In this document: positions 46,289 through 58,495 of the stretch, one piece after another
How the letters are laid out: each line of letters starts with the position of its first letter
Position numbering within the stretch: position 1 is the first letter of the stretch
Assembly (NCBI GenBank): GCA_019671005.1
Contig: CM033714.1
Coordinates: 54,077,741 to 54,141,740 of the forward strand
Source: Hibiscus mutabilis
Lineage: Eukaryota > Streptophyta > Magnoliopsida > Malvales > Malvaceae
DNA: 64,000 nucleotides
Direction of reading: 5' to 3'
The notes under the pieces: model-generated
Seen by the model: only the letters and a program-made list of their open reading frames with translations
The model's database searches: none
What the model was told of the DNA's origin: nothing
Program-made: the position numbers and the translations under genes

Positions 46289-47870
46289 AGATTAATATTT
46301 GTCTGGAGCGCGGCTTGACAAGAAGCCTGTTATAGCGCTTCCTTTTACTGCCTTCTAACTTACATACAGTATGTCAAATTCAGACAATAACATTTGCCAA
46401 CGGGCCACCCTTCCATTTAGCACTGGTGCTTCCATCAGGAACTTCAAAAGGTCCAGCTTGGATATCAACCACGTGGTGTGATACAACATGTATTACCTGA
46501 GCCTTTTGGTAGCCCATACCAGAGCACAACACAACTTCTGAATCGGTGGGTACCGCGTTTCACAATCGGTGAATTTCTTGCTTAGATAGTTAGATACAAG
46601 ATCAATGGCCTTACCGGTATCGGTGCTACTAGAATTGGAGCGTTAGTCAAATATCTCTTGATCTTATCCAGAGTCTCTTTACACTCTTCATCTCACACTC
46701 CCGGATTATTCTTTTGGAGCAACCTGAATATCGGATCGCATTTGTCAGTTAATTGAGAAATAAACCGAGATATATAATTTAATCTTCCCAAGAAACCTCG
46801 AACTTATTTTTGGGTCTAAGATGGCAGAAGATTTTGAATAGCTTTCACCTTATCTAGGTCAATCTCAATCCCCTTTTGGCTGACCACGAAGCCTAAAAGC
46901 TCACCGAACATGGTGGTAAATGTGCACTTTACCGGATTGAGTTTTAATAGATACTTTCTCAGCCTTCGGAAAAGTTTCCTCAAGTTTTGAGTATGCTCCT
47001 CCTCCGTTCGAGATTTGGCGATCATGTCGTCTACATATACCTCGATTTCTTTGTGCATCATTTCATGAAAAAGGGTTACCATGGCCCTCTGGTAGGTTGC
47101 TCTAGCGTTTTTCAATCCGAAAGGCATCACCTTATAACAAAATGTTCCCCACATGGTCACGAACGTAGTTTTCTCCATGTCGCCAGGATGAATTTTGATT
47201 TGATTGTACCCTGAGAAACCATCCATGAAAAAGAACCACGAATGTCCCGTGGTGTTTTCGACCAAAGTATCAATATGAGGCAGAGGAAAATTATCTTTGG
47301 GGCTTGCCTTATTAAGGTCTCTATAATCTACACAACTACGAACCTTCCCATATTTTTTAGGAATGAGGACTATGTTCGCCACCCATTCTGAGTATTTAGA
47401 GACTCCTAAGAAACCGGCACGTATTGTTTCTTTACTTCTTCTCGAATCTTCAACAACATTTATGGTCTCATCCTTCTAAGTTTTAGCTGGACCGACTTAT
47501 GTTCTGGCTTGATCGGTATCTTATGTACTACAATGGCTGTGTCCAGACCTGGCATGTCTTGATAAGTCCATGCAAAAACATCCCTAAATTCTGAAAGCAA
47601 TTCAATCAATTCATGTCGGATCTCAGACGAAAGAGCAGTACCAATCTTCACTTCTTTTCTTTCATCCTCCGTTCCCAAATTGAAGTCTCTAACTTTTCTT
47701 GATGAGGCAAGATTTGCTTATCTTCACTTTCCATTAATCAGAGTAGCTCATCTAGGATCTCTACTTCTATCTCATCATCCCCTTACTTGACTTCTGCCAG
47801 ACACGAGGGTCGCTCAAAATCTATCTCAGAGTTAGACTCGGAATCATTCATATAGTCAATAATAAGGACC
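46289..47870 (-). pseudogene. Element A reverse transcriptase with pre-RT linker
   Basis: The linker (47678-47460) reads ELIELLSEFRDVFAWTYQDM then PGLDTAIVVHKIPIKP. The RT core (47382-46816) is open and reads VRSCVDYRDLNKASPKDNFP, FMDGFSGYNQIKIHPGDMEK, MPFGLKNARATYQRAMVTLF, EVYVDDMIAKS with the catalytic pair and LNPVKCTFTTMFGELLGFVV. The thumb and the connector to RNase H (46815-46289) are readable with stops. The gene starts at the intron acceptor at 47871. Confidence 0.92.
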
Positions 47871-48130
47871 CTGAAACAATTTTAACGAATATGTATTAGG
47901 ACAAGAAATAAATACTCTTATAGAATTAATGAAACAAATATAATAATAATGAATAATGAATGTAATGAATGAATGTAAAAACAAAGAAAATAAAATGTTT
48001 GCCATTTGAGAAAAAACGAAAAAACATCATTTCTATTGAATTGAAGGCAAGCAAATTAACATAGGAGACCTTTACAAACGATCCTTATTGCTCGCGGGCA
48101 AAAGCGAATAGGGTTGGTTCCGAGCATTAC
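47871..48130 (-). other. Element A intron between protease and RT, about 260 nt
   Basis: On the minus strand the donor GTAATGCTCGG lies at 48130 and the acceptor TTAAAATTGTTTCAG ends at 47871, before GGTCCTTATTATTGACTATA of the downstream exon. The interval is AT-rich and full of stops, unlike its flanks. Element B has an equivalent interval with similar ends. Ogre elements are known to contain an intron here that must be spliced to join gag-pro with RT. Confidence 0.7.
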
Positions 48131-49320
48131 TTTAATCTTGACCTAAAAACTATTGGCAGATCTACAACAGTCCAATTGTTGAGTGTTTCCCCCGGGAGGC
48201 AAAGGCAGATTCCGGCCAAGTATTTGCCACTCTTCCCCTCTTTGGTTATCATGTTGACGTCCATTCCCTCTAGCGCCTCATTGAACCTTTCCTCCTTACT
48301 AAATTCGGTGCTTTTTAGATTAGCTTTGTATATATTTTCCTCCACATTGATTATTCCCCCAGACACAAAAATATTCTTTAAGTAAGGGAAAGTCATTGGT
48401 TCCTATGGGATGTCTTCACCCTTGAATCTGGCCTTCCTTTATTCTTCTCTCTTCTTCCATTCTAACTTCCTCTGATGAAAATTGGGTTTATGGCCGAGCC
48501 AAAACCGATCCTTTTTGCCGATGATGCTCTTGGCGCGCAAGCATCCTTGCAAATTCCTTCCGAGCCCTTTACCCTTCTTGGCTCCTCGTCCCAGGGTTTG
48601 CCAGACTGTCATCTTGGTGCAATTTGATAGTCTAGGGCGTGGGATCTTGCTTCCCTCTGGCACGAAGGTAGTATTCATGAATTCGAAGGCCCTAAAGAAG
48701 CACTCAACATCTTCTTCATTAGTTTGGACATAAGGAGCGTCAGTGGTTACAGAAGCAATGATGTCTTTCTCAGCTCCCACACTTACCAACTTCCCATCAA
48801 TAACAAACTTCAACTTTTGGTGCAAGGATGAAGGCACGGCTCCAGCCGAGTGAATCCATAGCCTTCCTAGTAAATAGTTATAAGTGGGTCGGATGTCCAT
48901 TACCATAAATTTGACAACATATTTGGTAGGACTGGTCAACAACGGTATCTCTATCTTCCCAATAACATCCCTTTTGGTCCTGTCAAATGCCCTAACGGAG
49001 TTTTGACACGGTTTCATGTGTGAACTGTCCACTGGCAGCTTTTGCAGGGTCGCCATCAGTAATGCATTCAAGGCAAACCCGTTGTCAATAAGCACCACTA
49101 GTAAGACATGCCCCTTGAAGTGAGTGGTGATGTTCAAAGCCTTAGTTGATCCCATGCCTCCGTTAGGAATTTCGTCATCACTAAAGGTGATGTAGTTATC
49201 TACAACAATATGACCCACTATTCTGTCTAACTTGCTTACTGAGATATCGTCTGGGACGAACGTCTGATTCAATACTTTCAACAATGCATCCCGGTGTTTT
49301 TCTGAGCTCAACAATAATTC
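48131..49320 (-). pseudogene. Element A protease region
   Basis: A 291-residue open frame (49314-48439) includes KGHVLLVVLIDNGFALNALL with the DNG active site typical of Ogre (instead of D-S/T-G), VRAFDRTKRDVIGKIEIPLL, VMDIRPTYNYLLGRLWIHSA and SSLHQKLKFVIDGKLVSVGA. A second frame (48396-48127) continues to the intron donor with GMDVNMITKEGKSGKYLAG and LNNWTVVDLPIVF. The domain is well preserved, with a Phe for Ser change after DNG. Confidence 0.88.
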
Positions 49321-49739
49321 AAGTACTGAAATCCATGCTTGCTATTTTTTAAGCTGCTCAACAATGCTGTATTCGCTGTGCTTTTGGAACCTTAGGAATT
49401 CCTGCGCCTGACTCGCTATCACTGGCTGCCTGCTCAACAATAATTCATTACTTTCGGCGGTTACCACTTTGCCTTTGTCTCTTGGCTCCTCAGACTCCTT
49501 TTTCATTTTTGGTGAATAACATCTGTCGCTTCTGGTAAAATATCCTACTTCATTTACCGTCTCGGCACTTGGTTCTACTAGGTCCTCATCCTTTGAGGGC
49601 TCTTCACCGAATGGTTTATCCTCCTTTTGTGTTTCTGACTTCTCTAGTATAGAGATGTGGGTAGTATAACTCCACGAGACTTTCCAAGCATCTTTAAAAG
49701 GAAAGGGAGCCGAAGCTGAAATTCATATTTTTGGAGTTA

Positions 49740-51620
49740 CTTTGGAGCTCTCATCTTGGGACGAGCTTTCTAGCTTTCGCTCGAGTGATACGATGAAAGG
49801 CGTATCTACCCCATACTTGATCTTGTGGGTATCTGATGTGCATACATCTAACTCTTTTCTCTCTTCATCATTCTCAAAGAATTCAATCTCCTTATTGACC
49901 ATCATTCTCTGAATCACCTGCTTGAACTCCTCGCAACACTAAATGTCACGTCCTTCCTCTTGGTAGAACTCACAATACGGCCCGCTCCCTTGTTGCATGA
50001 TCTCCATGCTCTAGTCGATGAGGCATGCGATACATAACTGCTGAAACACCCATCTCAGAAGGGATTTGACCTCAGACACGTTCTCCTTGGCTTTCCTAGT
50101 GTACTCCTCTTTGATTGCATTGACGTCATGACCTCCGTGATTTGGTAACAGGTTAGTGGTTACATTCAGTTTGTCTAACTACAACACCTTGGAATTTATC
50201 ATGTTTTGTATGAACTTCTTAAATGTAATGCAATTCTCGATTGAGTGTCCTGGGACGCTGCCATGATATTCCCAGTTTGCTTTTTCAACGTACCATACAA
50301 GGAATGGAGGTTTGAAAGGAGTGACGTAATAAGGCCGGACCAAATCAGCCTTGTGCAATTGCGAGTATAGTTCGACATATGGTACTGGGAGCGGGGTAAA
50401 TGACATCTTCTCATTTTCACTTTTCGGGGCCATGGTCTTCTTCTTATTTGAGCCTTGCCCTCCTTCGACTGTAGCCCGTGGTGGTGAAATGGTGAAACTC
50501 TTCAGAGCTATGTACGTACTTGTAACGTTCACCTCGTTATCTTTTTTCTTGTTGTTCTTACGAGTATTCTCCCCACTATCGATCCTTCCGCTCTTTATTG
50601 CTACTTTGATTGATTCTCCGGTTCTAACAATATCAGCAAAGCTTTGGGTAGTGTTGTTTATCAAACGATTAAACAACGCTCCTTAAAGTGTTGACAAATA
50701 TCGACATGATTTCATGTTCAGAAATTGATGGCTAAATTTGAGCAGCCACGTCGCGCCACCTCTGGGCATACTAGCGTAGAATCTTATTCGACCTTGGCTC
50801 CATCCCTTCTAGCATGATTCAACTAGGGATCATGTCCGTTACATGCTTGTAGTGTTCTACGAAAGCCTTTCGAAGGTCCTTCCATAACTTGATTTTAGCT
50901 CGGTTGAGCATGGTTTACCACCGAGTTGCAGACCCAGTCAAACTCTCTTGGAAGCAGTGGATAAGTAGCTTCTCATCTTTCACGAAAGTAGCCATCTTTC
51001 TACAGTACATGGTAATATGTGCTGATAGGTAAGTGGTCCCATCATATTTTTTGAAGTCAGGCACTTTGAATTTGGGTGGGAGAATCAAATCGGCCATTAA
51101 ACTCAAATCATTTGCATCATTCTCATGTTCATCGGCCCCTTGGATGGCTTTTAGCCTCTCTTCGAGCATACAAAACTGCTCCTCATACTTCTTCTCCATA
51201 TCGGCCCTAATTCTCTTCTCAACTTCATCCATCATGCTCAAGTCTGGCACTTCGTTCTTGTATCCTACTCCCAAATCATCAGGTTGATTTGTTGGAGCCC
51301 CCCCATGGTGACTCGCTGATGCCCCAATAGCAGGGTCAGCAGAAACTCCCGCAAGATTAATGTAAACCCTTTTCCTGGGTTCTGGCATATCTGGTTGTAC
51401 CTTCGCATGAGAAAAACACCTTCTTGCTCGTCAAAATTTGGGCTGTCGATGGAGATTCCCTCTTTGCCCTTCATCTATGCTAATAAACTGGTTATCCGAG
51501 CGATAATAGCATCTTGTGATTGAGCTATCTGGTCCCTAATATCTTGGCCAATCCCATCCAAACACGTTTCGAGGTCTTTTTGCCCCTGTTCTACCTTAGC
51601 TAGTCTATCCTCCATGGTTC
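49740..51620 (-). pseudogene. Element A gag
   Basis: The N-terminal part (51388-50915) reads EKRIRADMEKKYEEQFCMLE (coiled coil), ADLILPPKFKVPDFKKYDGT, LSAHITMYCRKMATFVKDEK and LLIHCFQESLTGSATRW, the capsid motif of Ogre gag. After a broken stretch comes FNRLINNTTQSFADIVRTGE, SFTPLPVPYVELYSQLHKAD and ANWEYHGSVPGHSIENCITF, an atypical knuckle-like region followed by FKKFIQNMI. Near 49900 the frame includes IQRMMVNKEIEFFENDEERK. Gag is broken by several stops. Confidence 0.85.
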
Positions 51621-51939
51621 AAGACTGTAACCAGGTTCCGTATTGGTGCGGAATGAGTGAAATTTTAAGAATTAAAATACTTTCTGAAATGAAAAGTCCT
51701 TTAGTTAATTTTGGTAATTAAATGAGGTATGCAAATAAATGCATTATGCATGAATGCAAAGAGCAACACTGAATTCGACAAATATCACCGTTAAATGACT
51801 TTCATTGATGGGAACATTATCCTGTTACAATAACTTAGAGAAAGCTAACTACGTATATGGTTTCAAGGTAGTATCAAGGTCAATAATTTCTCTCAAAATC
51901 CATACAATCCTCTCCCCTTTCTCAAATTCATCATCGACA

Positions 51940-54103
51940 CAATCATGAAGCTCGGTAGCATCCTCGGCTAGAAACTATATCTTCCGGGCGACCTCTTGCA
52001 TTTGAGCACCCAACCAAGCTAATTATTGCTCTTGCCTCCAAATCGTGTAGTCGGCAAAGCAACTGCTCTAAACTTAAAGTCGAGCGTACTTGAATTGCCC
52101 CTCTCATGCTTGCTACATGATCCTTGAGTTGTTGAACCTCAGCTTTCAACTCTTCAACATGTGTCATCAAAGCTTGATTTTCTAAGTTGCTGGCCATTAA
52201 CTTGCTAGTCGAGCCCTTGTGTTTGAAAAGAGACTTTTCCAAACATTTCACTTGATCTCTCAAGTCTCTGCTTTGGTGTTGTTCTTTCTCAATTTGTTTC
52301 GAATGAGAGGTTCTTAGATTCTTCATTTATTGGGTCAAAGTGAGCACTCGACCTTTGTGCTCGAGAGACATCTTCTTATAGTTCTCTGCTTGTGCTTTCT
52401 CTTCCTTAAGCTGGAGCTCCAACCCCTCGCTTGACCCTCCTTCTGCGACTTCCTTGCTTCTACTTAACCTCTTGAGCTGCTGAATCTCTTATTTTTCCAA
52501 CTTGAATTCAAGTTCTAGCTCATCTCTCTTCTTTTGTAACTCTCTGACCACCCATTCAAACTGCGTCTTTTCTAGCTCGAAGTCAAACTTCTCTTGATAG
52601 GCTTTCTCCTCGAGCTTAAGGTATTTCTTTTGCTCTTCTTCAAGCTATTTCCTCATCAGATCAGCTTCGGTAGAGAATGTGGCCAATCTTTCTTCTAAAG
52701 ATCTCCTGCCATCGGGGGTTAAACACAGAATGTTGTTGTTGACATGGTTGAATCACCACGCCTCATATTCAGGAGTAACCATGTATGGAGCATTCATGAT
52801 CCTAACTCGTCTTACACTATTCTAGGTTGAGAAAGCATTGTATACCATTGCCTTATAGCCCTTCTCCTTTGCATAATCCACGTTGAATTCATTCAGCCCT
52901 TTGGTGGCTGGCACGAACTGTTTTGAACCATATTATCTTAGAACTAGCTGGGGTGCGTAGGCAGTATGCCCCCAAAGGCCAAGTAACAGTACCCACGAAT
53001 ACTCTCCACATCTATAGAGAACATTCTTCTCCAACAACCATGGTGCTCTCCAGACTATATATTCTTCCTTTAGGTTCCAAAGAACGTCCTGCCATACCTC
53101 CTCAGATCTCCGGGTCGGCCAGTCATTCCTTCGTAAGAACTCTTCCAAGGGTGAGAACTTACCATCGTAAAAGGGGCTTGGAGAAATTGGGATTGGTCCA
53201 AAGGTGGCTGTAGAACCAAACCGTCAAAAGTTACGGGTATCCCTAGAAGTGTCCTCCACCATTCTCCCGACAGAATCTTAAGGATCAGAAGGTTTCAGCC
53301 AAAATTATAGGTACTGGATTAGTCCCACTACTCAAGCATTTAAAAAGATCCAAGACTGACGGGTCAATGAGGCCCAAAGCTCGAGGGAAAAGTACCAATC
53401 AATAGATCAATAACGCAAACAGGTTCCGTTGAACTTGACCCATAGAGCGCACAGAAGCCAAAGCCAAGATTCTCTCCCACTTAAGATACTCCTTACTGTT
53501 CCAAGTGGTGACCTGCTGCTCAACCCAAGACAGTAATGTATCCGATATTCTAACAAGCTTGCCTTGAAAAGCTTTGTTCTTACTCGGCTTTGAATACACC
53601 CGATCCATATCAATCCTTTTGCAGTTTATAAGATCCCGGTATTCTTCAATTGTAGGAGTGAGATCAAAGTTACCAATTGTAAAGCAGCTGTATACGGAGT
53701 TCCAAAAACCTACCAAGGTTTGCAGTAGTGCTTGATCAACTGGAACCTCTAGCAAAAACGCGTTGTTACCATACTCTTCCCTGAAAGTACTCTTTGTTTC
53801 GAAATCCCAACTGTTCCATACTGACTTCAAATCAGATACATCGTTAAACCTAGTGTTCATGAATGTCGTGGCTGACATGGCTGATATGAACCCTTCGACA
53901 ATACTATCTCCCTCGTGTAATTGTTCCCCTTCTGACCATATCTGAACATCGAATTTCTTCTCGTCATTGCTGTAAACTAAATCTCCTATCGATCTAGTCT
54001 TTAATTTCAAACTATTCCCAAACTCAGTGTGCTCTTCATGATTATGACATAATATGCAAAATAAAGATAAAAAGGACGGGAAACGAGAAAAAAGGTTACT
54101 CAT
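51940..54103 (-). pseudogene. Element A ORF1 (Ogre-specific protein upstream of gag)
   Basis: The first open frame (54103-53399) reads FGNSLKLKTRSIGDLVYSND, TLVGFWNSVYSCFTIGNFDL, TPTIEEYRDLINCKRIDMDR and SVRSMGQVQRNLFALLIY. It continues with FLRRNDWPTRRSEEVWQDVL, EYIVWRAPWLLEKNVLYRCG and EYSWVLLLGLWGHTAYAPQL (53148-52933). The C-terminal half (52680-51943) is charged and coiled-coil rich, as in KQIEKEQHQSRDLRDQVKCL. This matches the plant family seen only ahead of gag in Ogre-like elements (annotated DUF7745). Its role is unknown. Several stops. Confidence 0.85.
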
Positions 54104-54721
54104 AAGGTGAACAATAAACTTGCAAACGAGAATAGGTAAAATTGAATAAGTTAAGTGAAAAACAAATATATAAAAGAAACCCTAAACAAAGGAATTCTAA
54201 TTTGCTATGGTTATCCACATGGCTCTAACGGGGTGGGTTTTTTAAGTTTACACACATGAGTTTGGTTCTAAATGGGGTACCCGAACCTATCTCATCACCT
54301 ACTAAGGCAACAAGAACCCCAATTCTGGCCCATTACAAGCTTGCGAATTGGTTTCGGTTCGAGGGAAAGCACGACCTAATGACGTGGAGGGCTACTCACG
54401 TGTCAAAAGGCGTGGATTCTAGAAGTGAATTACCGACCCGTGGAGGGTTACTCATATGGGTATGTGGCATTTCATTCCCACTTAAGGGATGAAGCTCGGG
54501 TATAAAGCTTAATGAGATGATGCAACATATGTCGGTGATTCTTTAGAAATTAAATGAAAAATTAATTCAAAGGCCACCAGTTATCAAAGCCCGTTCAATT
54601 GCAGTTACATTTTCAAGAAAGGTTCAACCTTACCAAAATCATTTGAAATTGCGACAATTTCCATCATTAAAAAGCAACAAATATTTCATTTGGCCTAACT
54701 CTCTTTTGTTTTAAAAACAAT
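54104..54721. other. Element A leader between primer site and ORF1
   Basis: No supported gene. This is the expected 5' untranslated leader on the minus strand; plus-strand ORF 54256-54492 shows no recognisable domain. Confidence 0.55.
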
Positions 54722-54741
54722 GATCCCCAGCGGAGTTGACA
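54722..54741 (-). other. Element A primer binding site, tRNA-Arg type
   Basis: The plus strand reads GATCCCCAGCGGAGTTGACA, three bases before the LTR. Plant tRNA-Arg ends GATCCCCAGCGGAGTCG plus CCA, so the match is 18 of 20 with both differences near the tRNA end. Arg priming is the norm in Ogre elements. Confidence 0.75.
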
Positions 54742-54744
54742 TGC

Positions 54745-57700
54745 TGTAATGACGTTTTTTTTCCTTTCTTTGAAATCTTCATTTAAAGGGATTTCTTTTG
54801 AAAATTCTTTTTCTTTGGAAATCGATAAAAACTTGGAGTCACCATCGACCACTTGGATAATGTAGGCCGGATACCACAAAACCAGATATTCATTTTGAAA
54901 GGGTTCAGGAGTTGGTTGCGTGTGGGGAAGGATTAACACCCCTATCACGCCTGAAAATCGGTACCAACAATATTTGTCGCTTTTAATCGAAGAAAATTGT
55001 CAGAATTTGAAAAGAATTTAATTCAGTGACCTTAATTGAACGGGCTTTATCAAATTGGTAGGTTCAAATTAATTGGACATTTAATTAATAAGGTTGACGA
55101 TACATCAGACCATAGATTAAACCAACATCGAATAAGCCCGACTGCTGTGTTAATTTACGGTTCGAAATCTCGTATGTCACCTTTATGCATGGTGCAAGCA
55201 GTTAAGGAATAAAGTAATGACTTTGTCAAGTTTTTAATTCTATCTTGAGTTGGTAAGGATTAATTCAAATAATTTGTCAACATCCTTTAAGCTCGGACTG
55301 TTACGACACAAATATTGAAACTAATGGATACCTCCCTTTTCCATGATTCAAGAATAATTAATACAAAGTCAATGGGCCGTATGAATGACAATTGAGTAAT
55401 GGCAAACAAAGGCACCAAAAACTATTAGCTAGGCTCAAGACCTAAGGCCCAAAACCTAAATTAATTGAATTAATCCTTTTAAACCAATCTAAAACCCAAA
55501 AACTATTAGCTAGGCCCAAGACCTAAGGCCCAAAACCTAAAGACCCAAACCACTAACCCTAGGCCTAAAACTAAAAGCCCAAAACTAAAACTAAGCTTAC
55601 ACTAAAACTATGCCAAACCTAAACTATTTCAATCAAGGCCTAGACTAAAAGCCCAAGCCCACACATCACAAAAATATTGCAGCTTTTTTAAATATATATA
55701 TATAATATACTCTTTTTTGAACAAAACATAATGTGTTGAAAACACATAATACTCTTTTTATATCTTTTGAAGCTCTATTTTATACGCATATAAAAAATAC
55801 GATGTATATATATTGTTTTATAAATCCAAATAAATTATGCAATGTAAGGACAAATACACATTATACATTATAATATAAAAAATATATATTTTACAAAATA
55901 CATATTCTATGTAGAGAAAAAGAATAAATTTCTTTAAATCATATATGTATATAAAAAACATTTTGTTAGTATATATATTTTTATAAAAATATAACTTTCT
56001 ACCAGAATTATATATTACATATGTCTTAAATAAATCTTATATTACCTTTTGTAAATAAAAAACTATATGTTCTATACGATAAACCACATATCACAAACAA
56101 CACATAACCCTATGCTCTAAAAACGAACATTCCACATGAATATTTCAACCGATAAAAAAAATCAGATTCAAATATGAATAAAAAGCAATAACATATGAAC
56201 AAAATAAACTATAAATAAGATGCATGAAGAGGGAAATTAAATACGGGAAACTGGACTAAATTGAAAAGAGATAAAATTCTGAGGCTCAATTTAAGGGATA
56301 ACAAGGACGATATTGCAAGAAAACAGAAAGTTATGAAGACCCGAGTTGTAATTATAAAAGGCGAAATGGCCTCGGAGGGGATTTCAGGAATGCAAAGGGA
56401 CTACTCGTGTAATTTTAAAAAGCGGAAGGGCTAAATACGTGATTATAATGAGGCAGAGGTCCTTATTATGTTATTTCCCCTTTTTTAGAACATGAAAATA
56501 TTATAAAACCTCTTCTATCTCAATTCATTTCCTCTTTCGACAAAAACAAAAACCCAACGTTATAACACCTCCCCCTGTGTTCATCTGGGTTCTTGAAGAA
56601 CCCAGATTCTGGCGGTCCTCCGCCGCAAAACCCAAAATCCGGTTATCGATCCGCCATGCCGGTCGTCGTCGTTTTCCGAAACCTACAGGAAAAAACCCTT
56701 TCTAACCCTAGAAAATAGATCTAACCCTAGTTTTCCAAAACTCAAAACCTTCCCCTTTCAAAATCAAAAAATCAAGCACGAAATCAGAACTTGAAACCGA
56801 TTACACCACCATTCCCACCCTTCCATTTCACCATACATGACCTAGAGAGGTCGTAAGGTTTGTCAACGGCGACAGGAGGTAGATTGACGCGAGAGAAGGG
56901 GAAAAACGATGAGGGTAAGAACCACAGAAACCCTAAATCTTTCTGCTTTTCTTTATGCACATGCTTCGAAATGTAAAAGAGAGATGTTTATACCTCTGTA
57001 AGTGTGAGGTTTGCTGCCTCTTTGCTATTCCTTTTGATATTCCAGTATGCTTACAATTGATTTAGGGCATTGTCTTTATATACCCTGAATTACATGGAAT
57101 TTTTGAATTGAAATTACATGCGAAAATTCCCTATTGGTTCTGATTTTTCTGAATGAAATGGTGCATCCTTTGCATTGTTGATTTGTCCCATGATTCCATT
57201 ACTCTCTGACATTTACGTTGTTTTTTGCCTTTGATTTTTCTGCTAACTTGTCCTTTTTGTTGCATATGCCACCGTGGCCGAGCGGTTATGGAAGGGGGAC
57301 CAGCTATCTGCCAACGTAGCGGTCGTTGTGGAGCGCAACAACTATCTGGTGTCGAGGTGGGCTGGTGTGACCAGAATGCGAATGGTCATGGGAATTGGAA
57401 GGGTCGAGCGGTTGAACTTCACGCGCGCGTGGGAAAATCGAAGGTCGCGCGTGAGGAGCATGGGAAAATTGAACGGTCACTTCCTCGAACATGGACCGTT
57501 CAATGATATCTTGATCCGATGGTGGGAATGTTGGCGGCTGCAACCAAAAGTCATTAGATTAGGGCTAGGGTTTCTTTATTACTGGGCCCAAAACGAGCCA
57601 CTATGTAATATATTGTTTTGGGGATTTTGTAATGGACTCTTATAATATATATATATATATATATATATTTGGGCTATTTTTATTTAATTTAACATTCTTT

Positions 57701-58117
57701 TTATATTTTTAGACTTGTTTTATAATAATAATAATAATATAATATAAATGGTAACAACATATGATAGTAATACAATAATAATGATAATAAGGTAATAGGA
57801 TAATATAATACTATAGTAATATCAAAATGGATAATAACATAACAATGAGAAAAAAAGGAAGTACAATACTAGTAACATAAGCCCATTAAATTCCTTACAG
57901 CATTTAGTTCTTTTAATAAGGTAATATATATATAGCCAACACACACATAACTTAATATGATATAAGATCCCTATTAGTTATGATTCTAATAACCTTAGTG
58001 TTTTTAATTTCTTTGGTTTTTTTATTATATAAAAAATAAACAGGATAAATAAAGCCTTTTTATTGTAACATGAAAATAAAAAGGGTTTTTTTCCCCAGAC
58101 AAAAATTAGTGATTACA
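54745..58117 (-). repeat. Element A 5' LTR, 3373 bp
   Basis: It starts TGTAATGACG and ends GTGATTACA. It matches the left LTR closely but lacks about 330 bases near 55420, has a small duplication of the ACTATTAGCTAGGC phrase there, and carries an expanded AT tract at 57645-57668. An A-box-like phrase lies at 57275-57287 and TATAAAA at 56502 on the plus strand. Confidence 0.9.
57645..57668. repeat. (AT)12 microsatellite in the right LTR of element A
   Basis: A run of AT dinucleotides where the left LTR (near 42122) has only TATAATAATTATAT, so it grew after insertion. Confidence 0.85.
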
Positions 58118-58495
58118 GGTTCGCACCCTGCCTTTATAGGAAGGCAATGTACAACGATGTCGGTGTCGAGACTTGGCATGTCTTGATACAACCAGGCGAA
58201 GATATCTTTGAATTCCTTCAGAAGATCAATCAGACTTTGTTGCGTCTTGGCTATAATAGTGGTACCAATCTTTACCCCACGCTTCTCTCATTCAATGCCG
58301 AGATTTAGGATTTCCAATTCCTCTTTGTGAGGTAGAATCTGCTTTTCCTCTCCATCTACCATTCTGAGCAAGTCATTGGTCAAGTTATATTTTTCTTCAT
58401 CGTCAAAATTTTCAACTTCTTATAAGCATAAAGGTAGTTCAAAATCAACCTCAGGGTCAAACTCGAAGTCATTTATGCCACTAATATCTGAAGAC
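58118..58495 (-). pseudogene. Element B pre-RT linker (right of element A)
   Basis: The minus strand reads SLIDLLKEFKDIFAWLYQDM, PSLDTDIVVHCLPIKAGCEP, and stops at element A. The next residues (VTQKHRRMKAE) are at 38913 on the far side. The frame joins perfectly across element A and its GGTTC duplication. The exon begins at the intron acceptor at 58496. Confidence 0.88.

Larger units (their letters stand above)
38914..58117 (-). mobile_element. Element A: Ogre-like Ty3/gypsy retrotransposon, 19.2 kb, nested in the RT gene of element B
   Basis: LTRs lie at 38914-42583 and 54745-58117; GGTTC flanks both ends perfectly (38909-38913 and 58118-58122). Minus order: 5' LTR, tRNA-Arg-type primer site, ORF1, gag, protease, intron, RT, RNase H, integrase, minisatellite, polypurine tract, 3' LTR. 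ORF1 before gag, the protease-RT intron, tRNA-Arg priming and large size are all hallmarks of Ogre elements. Long open frames survive, but stops in ORF1, gag and integrase make it defective. Confidence 0.93.

Noticed and set aside
48482..48733. Plus-strand ORFs opposite to gag, protease and pol (also for example 45483-45695, 46987-47214, 50351-50686, 61503-61688, 62764-63138)
   Set aside because: They are shadows of the minus-strand coding frames with no domain of their own.
54722..54741. A tRNA-Arg fragment
   Set aside because: Position next to the LTR and orientation show that it is the primer binding site of element A.
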